NCBI GenBank assembly: GCA_947247005.1
Contig: OX365946.1
Location: forward strand, 8,440,453 to 8,504,452
Reading direction: 5' to 3'
DNA: 64,000 nucleotides
Source of the DNA: Spisula solida
Taxonomy: Eukaryota; Mollusca; Bivalvia; Venerida; Mactridae
The position numbers and the translations under genes are program-made. Below are positions 51,983 through 62,580 of the stretch, piece by piece. How positions within the stretch are numbered: the stretch's first letter is position 1; every line of letters begins with the position of its first letter. Under the pieces are notes generated by a model, which worked only from the letters and a program-made list of their open reading frames with translations, made no database searches and was not told the origin of the DNA.

Positions 51983-52053
51983 AGCGAATTGGGGATTCGA
52001 ACCAACGATTTCGTGGTTAGGAGTTCTGATCGTTGCCGACTGCACTAAACTAT
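51983..52053 (-). other. Second tRNA-like module in element A
   Basis: On the minus strand it has an A-box-like TAGTTTAGTGCAGTCGG and a B box TTGGTTCGAATCCCCAA in a good T stem-loop. It points toward the first module. The copy in element B is at 58858-58929 on the plus strand with a mutated B box. Confidence 0.5.
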
Positions 52054-52188
52054 GGTTCGATTACAAACAGATATCTGTAAGAATAATATCACTAAATAAT
52101 GGCCTCCGAACGTAATAAATCATATGTCTACCTGCCAAAATGGACTAGTCGGATAGGTCATGGCTCAGAGTTCAAAATTGAACTATAT

Positions 52189-52949
52189 TAGGTATACCGA
52201 ATTACGAGGACAATAACTGACTTACACAAATGTTGACAACAATTTGGACGAGCATGAAGCCAACAAAAAGCGTACAGGTAAAATCGTAATGTTAATTTAA
52301 TTGCACATTTGTTACTAAAAATTAAACATATTATTGTATTGCAGTTATAACAAATTAATATTTTAATTTCACGGTAAAGATATGTAAGTGTGACAGTTGC
52401 TACCGGCGTTTATGTTTTGTGCGATTTCTGTGTACAGTCAAACATTTCAACAAGAGGAACAGCAACAATGTTTTTGTTGGCATCTTTTTGAGTTTGGAGT
52501 GATGACCTAGGATATGGTGCTTATTTTGAGATCAAGAAGTAAATGTACAGTCGGTAGAACAGAAAATTGTATAAAAAATACACTTTAATTTGATGATTTA
52601 ACCTGAAACAGTCAAACATGTCTATACAAACCACCAACGGGAACAACAAATAATGCTTTCTGTTTACAGGTGGTCTTTTTAACAGGTTTAATTCAATTGT
52701 CAATGAGAATAATTCGATGGTAGATAAATTATTGGTTTTAGTCGACAGGTTTTGTGGGTGGTCTATAACATGTTTGACTGTACATCTTTATGACTTCGTG
52801 ACTATATTTTTATTTTCAATGACAATGTAAAAATGCACGACTGATGTTGTAACAAGGTATCTAATCCCTTTTTCCGTAACTGTTAATCCTTTATGTACAC
52901 ATATATCCTACTAATTTAAATACTTTTCAGCACGTGGATGTCTATATGT
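52189..52949. other. Island spacer, no feature recognised
   Basis: Unique AT-rich sequence between element A and the first MITE. It contains facing motifs GTACAGTCAAACAT (about 52433) and ATGTTTGACTGTAC (about 52769), about 350 bp apart, which could be the ends of a small TIR element. Confidence 0.45.
52433..52782. mobile_element. Possible small TIR element (about 350 bp)
   Basis: GTACAGTCAAACAT at the left and its exact complement at the right. A related CAGTCAAACATGTCTATA occurs inside at about 52608. No target duplication was determined. Confidence 0.4.
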
Positions 52950-53386
52950 GCACGGGCGCGGGTTAGCAAAGGTGCATCTACACGGTTAGTTTTGGTGTAT
53001 ACATCTTGACCTATAAGTCAAAATGTACCGTGTAGTAACGAGTAGTACACTTCTACCGTACAAGTTCGGGAGATGTACGACATATTCATTGGATAGTCGC
53101 CACAGTACAGAAATAGCTTGGTGTTACAGCGAAACGGATCTGCTCATATAATTCGGCCAGTAAGATACATATTAACACTACAAACAGTCCTATTTATAGG
53201 TCTTCCTCATCCGACTCCATTGTTAACAAGGGTTTGGGAGAGAAATAACGTGTGATTTATAAGTCATGATGTACCGTGTAGTGAGGGAAGATGTACGTCT
53301 TGTGAAGTGTACATCTTCGACTTATACATCACGACTTACCGTGTAGATGCACCTTAACCAAACTTGAACAACCCGCGCACGTGCGC
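52950..53386. mobile_element. MITE with GGTGCATCTACACGG ends, intact copy
   Basis: Facing ends read GCACGG/TGCGCGGGTT, then AAGGTGCATCTACACGGT and AGT. Inside, GTACCGTGTAGT and CTTATACATC-type words repeat in both orientations, so the whole unit can fold on itself. A second copy abuts it and is split by the foldback element. No coding sequence. Confidence 0.7.
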
Positions 53387-53431
53387 AGGCTAGTAAAGGT
53401 ACATATACACGGTAAGTTTTGGCGTATACAC
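53387..53431. mobile_element. Left piece of a second MITE copy
   Basis: Reads AAAGGTACATATACACGGTA and then TTTTGGCGTATAC, which equals the left end of the intact MITE. The sequence then breaks into the foldback element. The right piece is at 58416-58605. Confidence 0.65.
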
Positions 53432-54159
53432 TAAGAGGCACTTATAACTGTGCACTTAGACAAATCTCACTATCTAAGTATTTAGTGTGTATGTTTTGTT
53501 AAAATTTGCAGTAAGTGTAGTTAAAAGATGTGTGATTATGTCTAAGAATATTTCATTTCATAACAAACAATATTTAGGAAACGCCAGCACATAATTTAGC
53601 AATGCGTAAAATTGCAAAGTCACAAAATCTGCTCCGGCTTAAAACGCACAGTTTTCCAACAAATAGGAACGCGTATTCCTGAGAGTTTAGGCTTTGCAAT
53701 GTTGTCGCATTGACGTCACCTTTGATGGGCAATCTCAGTGACAGTTGATCGAAGCATAACATGCCTTTCTTATCAACATACGTTGAAATCCGACCAGTCA
53801 TTGCAGAAAAACGACGCTGAAATTTGTTTTAACAATGAACGAACAGATATACAGGTAAAACATGGCTCAAACACCTGTAGGGGGATTAATGATTGTAAAC
53901 GCGTACTTTTGCTTATTGGAACGCCAATAATAATTAAATTCAAACAGTTACATTGTGTAACATTGAAAAGCCGGTGTTGATAAACCCGACGTCACGGCGT
54001 CAATTTAGACAAACATTGACGTCTGTGTTTTTTTAGGATTACAGGTCATGAATTTAATGGAAATGACCACGTTTTATTTTATTTCCCGCTGTTTCACCAT
54101 TTTCTCGTGCAATTCGTTAAAATGCTATTTTCACAGTCCAATGGACAATATTCATTGAA

Positions 54160-55055
54160 CCGTATAGTCCGGTCAATTATGAAAAAGACCCGGCATTGGA
54201 CTGTATAGTAAATATTTTTTGGTATTCTGTTAGGGAATATGTTGTTATTGAAGAATCTGAATGATGCCCAGCTGGCACCATTGAGCATTTTGAAAAATTC
54301 AAGATGGCGTCCAAGATGGCCGCTAAAATTAGAAAAAATGCCATGGGTGCATGACATAAGTTACAAATTGCTATTTTTACTCATCAGTTGTACTTAAGAT
54401 GTTTTAATCATAATAATTAATATATATTTATCATTATTCATTGATTCAGTTAATATAAGATGGCATCCGGGACAGCTAAAATCAAAATGGCGGCTACGTT
54501 GGCCGCAATAATTGCCCAACTTGGTAAATTGTATCAAAAATCATCTATTTTAATCCTATTCGTTTATATCAGTACTGTAATATGTAATTATTATTCAAAA
54601 TTAAACTTTCTTTCATTTCGAAACTATTGACTCATTAGCTGATTCAAAATGGCACCCAAGATGGCGACCAAAACCAGTAAACATATACCGATGAAAGTTA
54701 CAAATTGCTATTTGTGCTGAATGACAGTTCTTAAGATGTATTTGACGTATTTGTTTATATCATGTTTATTGTTTGAGTCTATTTGCGATAACATCCATGA
54801 AGGCTGAAATCAAAATGGCGGCTACAATGGCCGTCATAATTGACGAATTGGCATATTTTATTAAAAACCATGAAGTGTAATCAAAATTGCTAATTATAAT
54901 ATTATCAGTACTGCAATATGTTACACAAATACTCTAATTGAAACTTAAATTAAAAGCAATTGACCCGATAACTGATTCCAAATGGCATCCAAGATGGCTT
55001 CCAAACGTGAACGAAGTTGTTAACCATACAGTCATTGTCATTGGTCGGTTGGTAT
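54160..55055 (+). repeat. Left arm of foldback: tandem AAGATGGC / AAAATGGCGGC array
   Basis: Five repeated modules spaced about 165-190 bp begin near 54302, 54460, 54648, 54795 and 54980. They alternate between CAAGATGGCGTCCAAGATGG-type and ATCAAAATGGCGGCTAC-type sequences, so the real unit is about 340 bp. CAAAATGGCGGC equals the known vertebrate YY1 recognition core (AAnATGGCGGC). Confidence 0.75.
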
Positions 55056-57390
55056 ATTTATTAAAGTATTCATTCCAAATAAACTAATTTATATTGATCG
55101 ATTTTACAAAAATCAATGTACATGCTGTATAATACGGGACCCGTGCACTTGTTAGGTAGCATTAAAAGTTCAACCAACCAAGCGTATTATGTCCCCATCA
55201 AAACATGGGTTTTGTCCAAATTCCAGTGAGTCACGGTTGTGTAATAATTAATGCCCAGACGAATCCAGATAGTTAAAAGGCAATAACTCGTACAAAACCC
55301 CGAAAAAAAGAGTTTATCACTTTCATTGGTGATATAAATGCCATCACAAGTAAAGAAATGATCATTGATAACGAAAGTCTAGGCGAAAAAAACGGTATAT
55401 TCTATGCTGCCATGTGATGCTCATGTGTTAAGTTATTGAATGAAAAAGATTCCAACACCCAAGAATCTACGAGGCCACATGGGGGTCATCAGATATGGTC
55501 GCTTTAAACCAAATATTATGTAGCGATCTCCAGAGGATGGGGAATACCTCTGCATGACACAATAGTTTATTAACGGGCAAACATAAGACCAGACCAGACA
55601 AGGACAGACCTGGTAATAGTAATACATGTAATACTAATAATAACGACTTTATATCTATTGTGGATTACATATTTGACAATTATAAAATTACTTGCTAGAG
55701 TAAGGAACGACCATTCTTGGATTATCTTTAAGCTTGGCATAATATCAACACGCCAGATATAGAATGTAATAATAAAATTATTTCTAAAGATCATTCGGGA
55801 TACAAGAAGAGGATGACCAAAACTTGGCTTACTGGCGAGATGATAACTATCAGATAGACTGTTGCAAACAAGGACCAGATATCTAAAATACCAAGTGTAA
55901 TATAGAGAACTATGGGAAGAAGGTAAAGAAAGCGCCTGAATGAACATGACGGTTGTGGCAAATTGATTACTAAAAGAATAGGTTAAGGATGACATGATGA
56001 CACTGGTCATAAAAGATCTTGTCAGAAGGAGAGAATATGAACTATACATTGATCCTACCAGAAGTGATGCTACTTAGCGACCCATTATTAGGCTGATTGC
56101 AAGAAAAGCCTCCGTAATTAACCAAGACCAAGCGTTGAAAGCTCATACCCCAACCTTAGCATACTTATAATAAGTTGTTGAGTGATATGTGGAAGACATA
56201 AGGATTCTTGCATAGTGAAAGGAATGCCGCTTGGTCAAGGTGGTTTCGGTAACTTCCAGGATTAGAGAGGAATACAACCTAGTTGTCACTTGTAAGGTTA
56301 ATATGTATATGACTGATAATAACATCACTTAATTGAGTCAGATATTTGAAATATGCTGAATGTATCGGCCTAGTGTCTCACAAGGACTTTTAATGTGTAC
56401 TGTTGACTAGTATATCTTCAGATTGGATGTAGTGAACTGCAACATCTTCTGTACGTAGGTTGCTAGAATCTCCCACAGCTTTGTCTCGTGCTAAACAATG
56501 TACATTGTCTTGACAACAAAACCAAAGACTTTGGTCATTGTCAAGAAGACAAAACGGTTTGCGATGCAACATTATGCGCTAAGCTCTAATCATGCAAGAT
56601 GCCTTGTGGAGCATCAAAACCTTGATAATGAGACCTTCACCTTCTTGAGACGTGTTGGAACGGACAGGGGAGGATTTAAATTTGAAGATTATGATAGGTA
56701 AAGCTTGCAATGCTTTTAATACATTTAAACCACAGTGGAACACCAGCAACAATTTGATCGAATCAGACATCAAGCTATTTATCTCAAGGCCAAGACAAAA
56801 TAGCTGTTTATTTTAAAGACCTGGTACATTACTGAGCAGATAGTGAAGACTCCACGTAGACAGATGATGGCTCTGCATGCATTCCTCAATCAAAATGTCC
56901 ATGTAGAATTGGGAAAATATACGATCAAGTCATAATTAAAAACTGTACGCCTTAACAGGGGATGAAGCAGAAGTCCACCGCCAACACCATACACAAACGA
57001 AAATGGCGTCAGTTTTGGCACAGGACGAAGCATGAACACACAACCCCAACCATAAAACGAAGAACATGGAAGTGATACGGCATCTACATTGTGAGAACAG
57101 TCTAACATCATTCACATATAATTGAAATTCAACCCAAAAGACCAGATAATCCTACCAGATATTACTTGAAGAATATTTCTTGTCGCAGCTTTCGTTTTGT
57201 GTGGCAAAAATTGCGACCCAGGTCCGAAAACGATTAAAAGCTGTTAACAATGCCTATTTCCAAACTACAGTAGAAGTGGATAAAATCAAGTGCAAATGTA
57301 TATAAAGTGTTGTTTGTAAAATAAACAAATGAATAGATAAAACATATATACTTATACTAGTATTCACAATACCATATACATTATACTAGT
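55056..57390. other. Core of the foldback element, decayed and unrecognised
   Basis: This is less AT-rich and more codon-like than its surroundings. Plus-strand stretches between stops read plausibly as protein, for example STKDHSG-like SKDHSGYKKRMTKTWLTGEM near 55790 and HYALSSNHARCLVEHQNLDN near 56565. A 159-codon minus-strand frame lies opposite at 55570-56049. No polymerase, integrase or capsid motif could be identified, so I give no function. Confidence 0.4.
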
Positions 57391-58295
57391 ATACCAACCG
57401 ACCAGTGGTCTAAGATATATAATTAGCTTGGTTTAAACTTTCATGTTTGACATCAATCTTGGAAGCCAATTTGAATAAGCTAAACATAAAGTGTTTTCAA
57501 TTGTAGTTTTATTAGATCATTTATTTCCTATAGCAGTACTTATATTAAAAATTAACAATTTCTATTACGTTACATGCTATTAAATGCTAATTTTCAGTTT
57601 GACATATGTGGCAGCCATTTTTGCCGCCTTTTTGATTTCAGCCGTCATGGATGCCATATTAAATTGGCTTAATCAATAAATAATGATACATTAATGCAGT
57701 GTATTACAGAAGTAATTATGTATGAGACACTTACACTACAATCAATCAGCAAAATATCAATATGTAACTTCTTTATGATCCACTAACATATTGTTTTTAT
57801 TATGGGGGCCATCTTTGACGCCATTTTGAATCAGCTAATGGGTCAACTGTTTGAATTGAAGTTTTCTTTGAGTATTTATCATATATAACACTACTGTTAC
57901 ACATATAATTAAAACAATTGAATTTTAGTACAATTTGGCAATTATGGAGGCCATTATAGCCGTGATTTGGATTCCAGCTGCCATCTAAGATTCACTAAAT
58001 CAATAATTAATTATAAATTTATATCAATTATTATGTTTTAACATCTAAAATACAATCAAACCGCAAAAAAGCAATTTGTAACTTATTCCTAGTACCACAG
58101 TCATTTTTTCTAATTTTAGCGGCCATCTTGGACGCCATCTTGAATTTTTCAAAATGCTCAATGATACCAGCTGGGCATCATTCAGATTCTTCAATAACAA
58201 CATATTCCCTAACAGAATACCAAAAAATATTTACTATACAGTCCAATGCCGGGTCTTACCTAAATATCCCATTTATAGACCGGACTAGTAAGATA
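57391..58295 (-). repeat. Right arm of foldback element
   Basis: Reverse complement of the left arm with the same modules (GGCGGCAAAAATGGCTGCC near 57625, AAGATGGCGTCCAAGATGG near 58125). The outer part is very similar to the left arm and the inner part has drifted more. Confidence 0.75.
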
Positions 58296-58415
58296 AAAAT
58301 ATCGGATTACGTTGCGTGTCGACTGACAACCAAATACACTAAATTTCGTTCAAAAATATTAACAAACAAAAAAGTTATTAGGAATTGAAAACTGCACAGT
58401 TATAAGTGCCTCTTA

Positions 58416-58605
58416 GTGTACATCTTCACCTATAAGTCAAAATTTACCGTACGAGTAGTATTTTCGGCTGATGTACGACAAATTCATTGGATAGTCGTCA
58501 CTGCATAGCGGTAAATACTGCTTCCCAGGTCAAGATGTATACGCCAAGACTTACCGTGTAGACGCACCTTAAGCGAACATGAACAACCTCTTCACGGGTT
58601 GTCCA
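58416..58605. mobile_element. Right piece of the split MITE
   Basis: Starts GTGTACATCTTCACCTATAA and ends with ACTTACCGTGTAGACGCACC, then a degenerate AACAACC...GGGTTGT. Together with 53387-53431 it makes one MITE. Confidence 0.65.
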
Positions 58606-58739
58606 TGTGGGTTATTAACCTGGGTCAAACAATGAAACCGGTGTGAAATTATATAGGATGAAACGACCATTTGCTGAAGTTTACCGATGTGTAAACACTC
58701 GATCTGAAGGAAAACATTGAGTAAAGTCCCAAATGGGCT

Positions 58740-59456
58740 TATAGTTCAATTTTGAACTCTGAGCCATGACCTATCGGACTAGTCCATTTTGGGGGGTAGA
58801 CGTTCGCATGTCATTATTTAATGATGTGATTCTCACATATATCTGTTTGTTATCTAATTACAGTTTAATGCAGTCGGCAACGTTCAGGAATTCTAACCCG
58901 AAGTTCATTGGTTCAAATTCCCAATTCGCTTATATTTTTAATTCATTATTTTATGTTATTTAAAGAGTATAAAAACTAAAGTTTCCTTCTTTTAATTAAT
59001 CCATGAAAATGTTTTGATTCAATTTATTTTTCATCTTCACTTATAGCGATCGTTTCCATATTCCGAATTTACTGGCAACCTGTATTACGTTGATTAGCTG
59101 TCATAACATTCTACAATACACATGCAAAGATCTAAAAGTATGTAACAAATATGGCTGGTCACATACTGTTATAACATGGATATTGCAAGTTATGTGCATT
59201 TATAAATTAAAAAATGTGTAAATCTAAATTAAAAAAAGATTTATTTTTTTTTTGGTGAGATTCGAACATAATTAAAAATAAAAGTTATTTTACAATGTAT
59301 CAAGCGCTATACCGTCACGACAATTCAGACACATGGAATAGTTGGCCTTAATTATATTGCTTATATTTTCCATTAAACCTATACCAACCTATATCGATTA
59401 ATGATTAAAACTTTAAAAGTGCAGTCACGGCTCAATGCTCGAAATCGAACTATAGT
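58740..59456 (-). mobile_element. TIR element with two facing tRNA-like modules, copy B (inverted)
   Basis: Reverse-oriented partner of 51513-52188. The left end is TATAGTTCAATTTTGAACTC and the right end is GAAATCGAACTATAGT. The tRNA-like modules lie at 58858-58929 (+) and about 59254-59340 (-). It bounds the island on the right, as copy A does on the left. Confidence 0.75.
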
Positions 59457-59754
59457 GTTAAATGTGTGTCTTCAGACCGGGTGATTACTCATCATTGAAC
59501 TTCAATAAATGTTCGTTTAATCCTCATAATTCTAAACTGAGTTTTGAAATCGCCCTCAATCAAATAAATATCAATGAAAAATGGAGTATAGTCTCGGAAT
59601 AGGAGCAAATTTTGTCGTGCTTAAGTATTAATGGTATAGTAACGTGAGTGATAATTAACGAAAAATACGATTTTGTCAGAAAAAGGGCCGCCAAACACGA
59701 ATTCGATAAAACGTAATGAAAACATCCGACACGGTCTATAAAATAAACACACCT
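59457..59754. other. Sequence between island and resumption of copy 4
   Basis: No gene or repeat recognised. Homology with the other copies resumes near ATTTACAAGTATGTAACA. Confidence 0.5.
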
Positions 59755-60004
59755 ATTTACAAGTATGTAACACCAACAAGAGAGATGCGTGGGTAGGCAA
59801 ACGACAGGAATGAACGCAATTTCGTCAGTAAGCAGTGCTGTAACTCAAAATACTATGTATTAAGAATAGTAATAGATCGTTTGGGATGGTTAAGCGTTTC
59901 TGTATGTGCACCTTTATTGCTTGTGTAATAATTATTGCGCTGTCGGCGTGGCTCTGAATGTGGCTATCTACGAATTTACTCAGTCATGAAGATGAAATCA
60001 TATT

Positions 60005-60865
60005 TAGGATGCGTAGGTGCCCCTGGACTTCTCGAAAGCATTCGACAATGTTCCACGCAACCGCCTGCTACAAAATCTAGAACACTGTGGAACTCCAGTC
60101 CAATCCTATCTTTGGTTGGGTACTTTCTCTTCTGCCGCACCAAGTAGGTCATCCAAGATGACCACCACCTGTACCCGTTACAATTTGTGTACCCTAGGGT
60201 GGCGTCTTTGGCCCATTGTCCTTCCTCGCATGAATAAACGACCAGCAACATGAGGTCACTTCCAAGGCAAGACTATTCGCCGATGACATGTCTTCTATAC
60301 CGGACCGTCAAGACTCAAGCAGATTCTTAAGAATTACAGGAAGACATATACCACCTTTAGGGATGGGGAAACGACTAACAAATGCCTTTCAATACGGAAA
60401 AATGCGAAGTCATCCACATAACTACCAAAAAGAAACCACTACAAACCTACTTATCCATCCATGGTGTGTAACTATTTAATTTCTTCTGCAAAATACATTG
60501 ATATCACAATAATTCCTGAACTTTCTTGAAACCAGCGCATCAACAACATAAATCAAGTTAATCTCTATCATTTCTTCGCTGTACTATAGGGTCATGTCCA
60601 CAGTCAGCTATGTTTCTGCTTAAACGACGTACGTTCGACCGTCAGTCGATTATGCATATACAGTCCGGTCTCCTGATACCGAAAGCCTTAATAACCAACT
60701 CGAGAGCAGCCAGGTTCGCCAATCGAGTCTTCAAAAGAAGAAACAGTGTATTAAAAATGACTGAAGTGGGACATCCTACAAAGACGCAGCAATCATGCAG
60801 GGTTTTCCTTGCTGTTCAAGATCCAACATGGACTTGTCTACGTCACACCAGATGAATGCCGAATG
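60005..60865 (+). mobile_element. LINE reverse-transcriptase fragment in copy 4
   Basis: Motif A reads LDFSKAFDNVPRNRLLQ (from 60023). Motif B is broken (VP, stop, GGVFGPLSFLA near 60187). Motif C is LFADDMSS (about 60270). Later parts match copy 3 (RRTFDRQS, RFANRVFKRR). Both fragments start at motif A after CATATTTAG and end before TTATGAAAGATGGGTTGTTA, so they descend from one insertion. Stops and shifts make it dead. Confidence 0.88.
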
Positions 60866-60910
60866 AGTTATGAAAGATGGGTTGTTACTGTAAGTATGTC
60901 TACGCAAAGT

Positions 60911-60951
60911 GTTTTCTGTGCTGTGATGTTTAAGTTGAGTGCTGTCTTTGG
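60911..60951 (+). repeat. Dispersed TGCTCGGCTGG repeat, copy 4, left half
   Basis: GTTTTCTGTGCTGTGATGTT then AAGTTGAGTGCTGTCTT. The right half resumes at 62199 (TCCCTGTCCGAATTTCTATT). The repeat is cut by the LINE between them. Confidence 0.65.
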
Positions 60952-62198
60952 ACAAAAACTAGGGAGATGTTATCCTTACAAGCTCCTAAAGCTGTTAACG
61001 TAATATTCGACTACCAACGACACTATGGATATTTTTGCTATGAAGAAGCATTTAAACTGTTCGACTCCATAGTCAAAGCTATACTCGTGTATTCATCGGA
61101 CATTTGGGGTTACCAGTATTGCAAGGAAATCGAGCGTGTACAAGCAAGATTCTGCAAACGCATCTGTTGTCTGAACCAAAACGTAGCGAACTGTTTAGCT
61201 ATAAGCGAATGTGGGAGAGCTCCTTTATCCATTTCGTATATGACAAGGTGCATTACGTTTTGGACAAAACTCACATCCATACCAAACAATAGGTTACCTA
61301 AACAGTGTTACAAAATGTTGAGAAGTTTAGACGACAGTGGACGCACGACTTGGGCAACTCATGTTAAGATGCTATTATTCCAGTACGGATTCGGCTATGT
61401 CTGGATTGCTAACGAGGTCGGAGATAGTGACTCCTTTATTCATATGTTTTCCTTACGGCTCAACAAAACATTTTCGAAGAGATTCATTCTTCCCCAAAGG
61501 CGATATCGTTCAAAGTATTTAGAACTGCACTTACCCCAGAAACCTATCTGTCATTACCTATACCATACAAGTTGAAACGAACTCTCGCGAATTTCCGCTG
61601 TTCAAGTCACGACTTAATGATTGAGAAAGGTCGTCATATGAACGTGGAAAGAGATTTCAGGTTGTGTCGTTATTGTCTGAATTATAATTTTTATGTAGTT
61701 GAAAATGAATATCATTTTGTTCTTATTTGCCCTTTGTATGACAGGTTAAGAGAACATTATTTCAGACATGAATGGACAAATAGAATACCGTGTGAGCGTA
61801 CCTTTGTGAACATTTTGTCTGATGGAGCCAAAGAGAGTGTTTTTGCTTTAGCGAGATATATTGAAAACGGACTTATCTTACGACGCAATACACATGATTT
61901 TAGTGACCTATTCAAATAAGTCCATCCTAAGATGATTGCATACATGAACACTTATAACTGTAATATTGTACGTAATTAGTTATCAGTTATAGTCATTATT
62001 CCATTCATAAACATGAACATTGTTATTTACAACATCCTGTATTACTATATTCCATGCATTTGTATTTATTGTTTTTTGACACTATATATTGTGAATTATC
62101 AAGCTATTTGTTACTCGAATGGGTCCTCAAACAAGCTATTTATATTTTGGGCCGGAGGCCTTATATTGCGAAATAAAATTTGTCATTGTCATTGTCAT
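60952..62198 (+). mobile_element. LINE 3' portion with zinc-knuckle and (TTGTCA)n tail
   Basis: Frame 60967-61575 codes for the region after the reverse transcriptase (FDSIVKAILVYSSDIWGYQY, ERVQARFCKRIC, NWASHVK-like TWATHVKMLLFQYG). A shift near 61500 moves the continuation to another frame, which reads FRTALTPETYLSLPIPYKLK and runs to 61919 through CRYC and YHFVLICPLY, a Cys/His zinc-binding tail typical of this family. The 3' UTR includes GGGCCGGAGGCCTTATATTG, an AATAAA and a TTGTCA tandem tail. It is a recent insertion, since it splits a repeat and has only one evident shift. It is not the same family as the fragment at 60005. Confidence 0.88.
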
Positions 62199-62230
62199 TC
62201 CCTGTCCGAATTTCTATTATCCTTTTGACA
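62199..62230 (+). repeat. Dispersed TGCTCGGCTGG repeat, copy 4, right half
   Basis: TCCCTGTCCGAATTTCTATT then ATCCTTTTGACA, directly after the LINE tail. It completes the half at 60911. Confidence 0.6.
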
Positions 62231-62512
62231 TGTGCTTGTACTAGTAATGATATAAAAACGTGCCTTAGATAAGAGGCCTAGGTCAATGATACATGTATGA
62301 TGTTAGACTACAATGTTTTCTCACAATTGTCACATCGTTGAGCTACATTGTGTTTCTAGAGAATGAACTCGATTATTCTAATATGTTCGGCATTCCCCGC
62401 CGTAAGATTATAACTATTGAAATTGTGCGGGCAATAGTTTAAATCTATTTTTGGACAACTTCGATGTCATCGAATCAAGTAAATATATAAAACCAGACTG
62501 TGTAGTCAGTCT

Positions 62513-62580
62513 CTTTTCTGTGCTCGGCCGGTTAAGTTTAGTGCTGCCTTCCCTGTCTGACTCAATATTATCTCTTTGAC
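62513..62580 (+). repeat. Dispersed TGCTCGGCTGG repeat, extra copy
   Basis: Well preserved (TTTTCTGTGCTCGGCCGGTT, then TTTAGTGCTGCCTTCCCTGT). It has no counterpart at this place in copies 1-3, so the family has moved since the duplication. Confidence 0.7.

Larger units (their letters stand above)
51513..52188 (+). mobile_element. TIR element with two facing tRNA-like modules, copy A
   Basis: The ends are imperfect inverted repeats. The left starts ACTATAGTTCGATTTCGAGC and reaches GAGCCGTAAC. The right, reversed, starts ATATAGTTCAATTTTGAACT and reaches GAGCCATGAC. Inside lie a plus-strand tRNA-like segment (51637-51725) and a minus-strand one (51983-52053). A second copy lies in opposite orientation at 58740-59456. 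No transposase is visible. Confidence 0.75.
53432..58415. mobile_element. 4984-bp foldback element with 0.9-kb inverted arms
   Basis: Terminal 23 bp are exact inverted repeats (TAAGAGGCACTTATAACTGT plus GCA). Further in, arms at about 54160-55055 and 57391-58295 pair along their length. Matching runs include ACCCGGCATTGGACTGTATA and GGTCGGTTGGTAT, with divergence of roughly a quarter in the inner half. The left side has about 600 bp more between tip and arm than the right. Flanks read GTATAC on the left and GTGTAC on the right, a possible 6-bp target duplication with one change. It inserted into a MITE, so the insertion is clean. Long arms and a 2.3-kb decayed core fit a foldback transposon or a much-deleted Polinton. 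Confidence 0.75.

Noticed and set aside
51983..52053. A functional tRNA gene
   Set aside because: A and B boxes are present but the acceptor and anticodon stems do not fold convincingly, and the sequence is part of a repeated TIR element.
55570..56049. 159-codon minus-strand ORF
   Set aside because: Its composition looks like the antisense of plus-strand coding-like sequence in the foldback core. No domain is seen.
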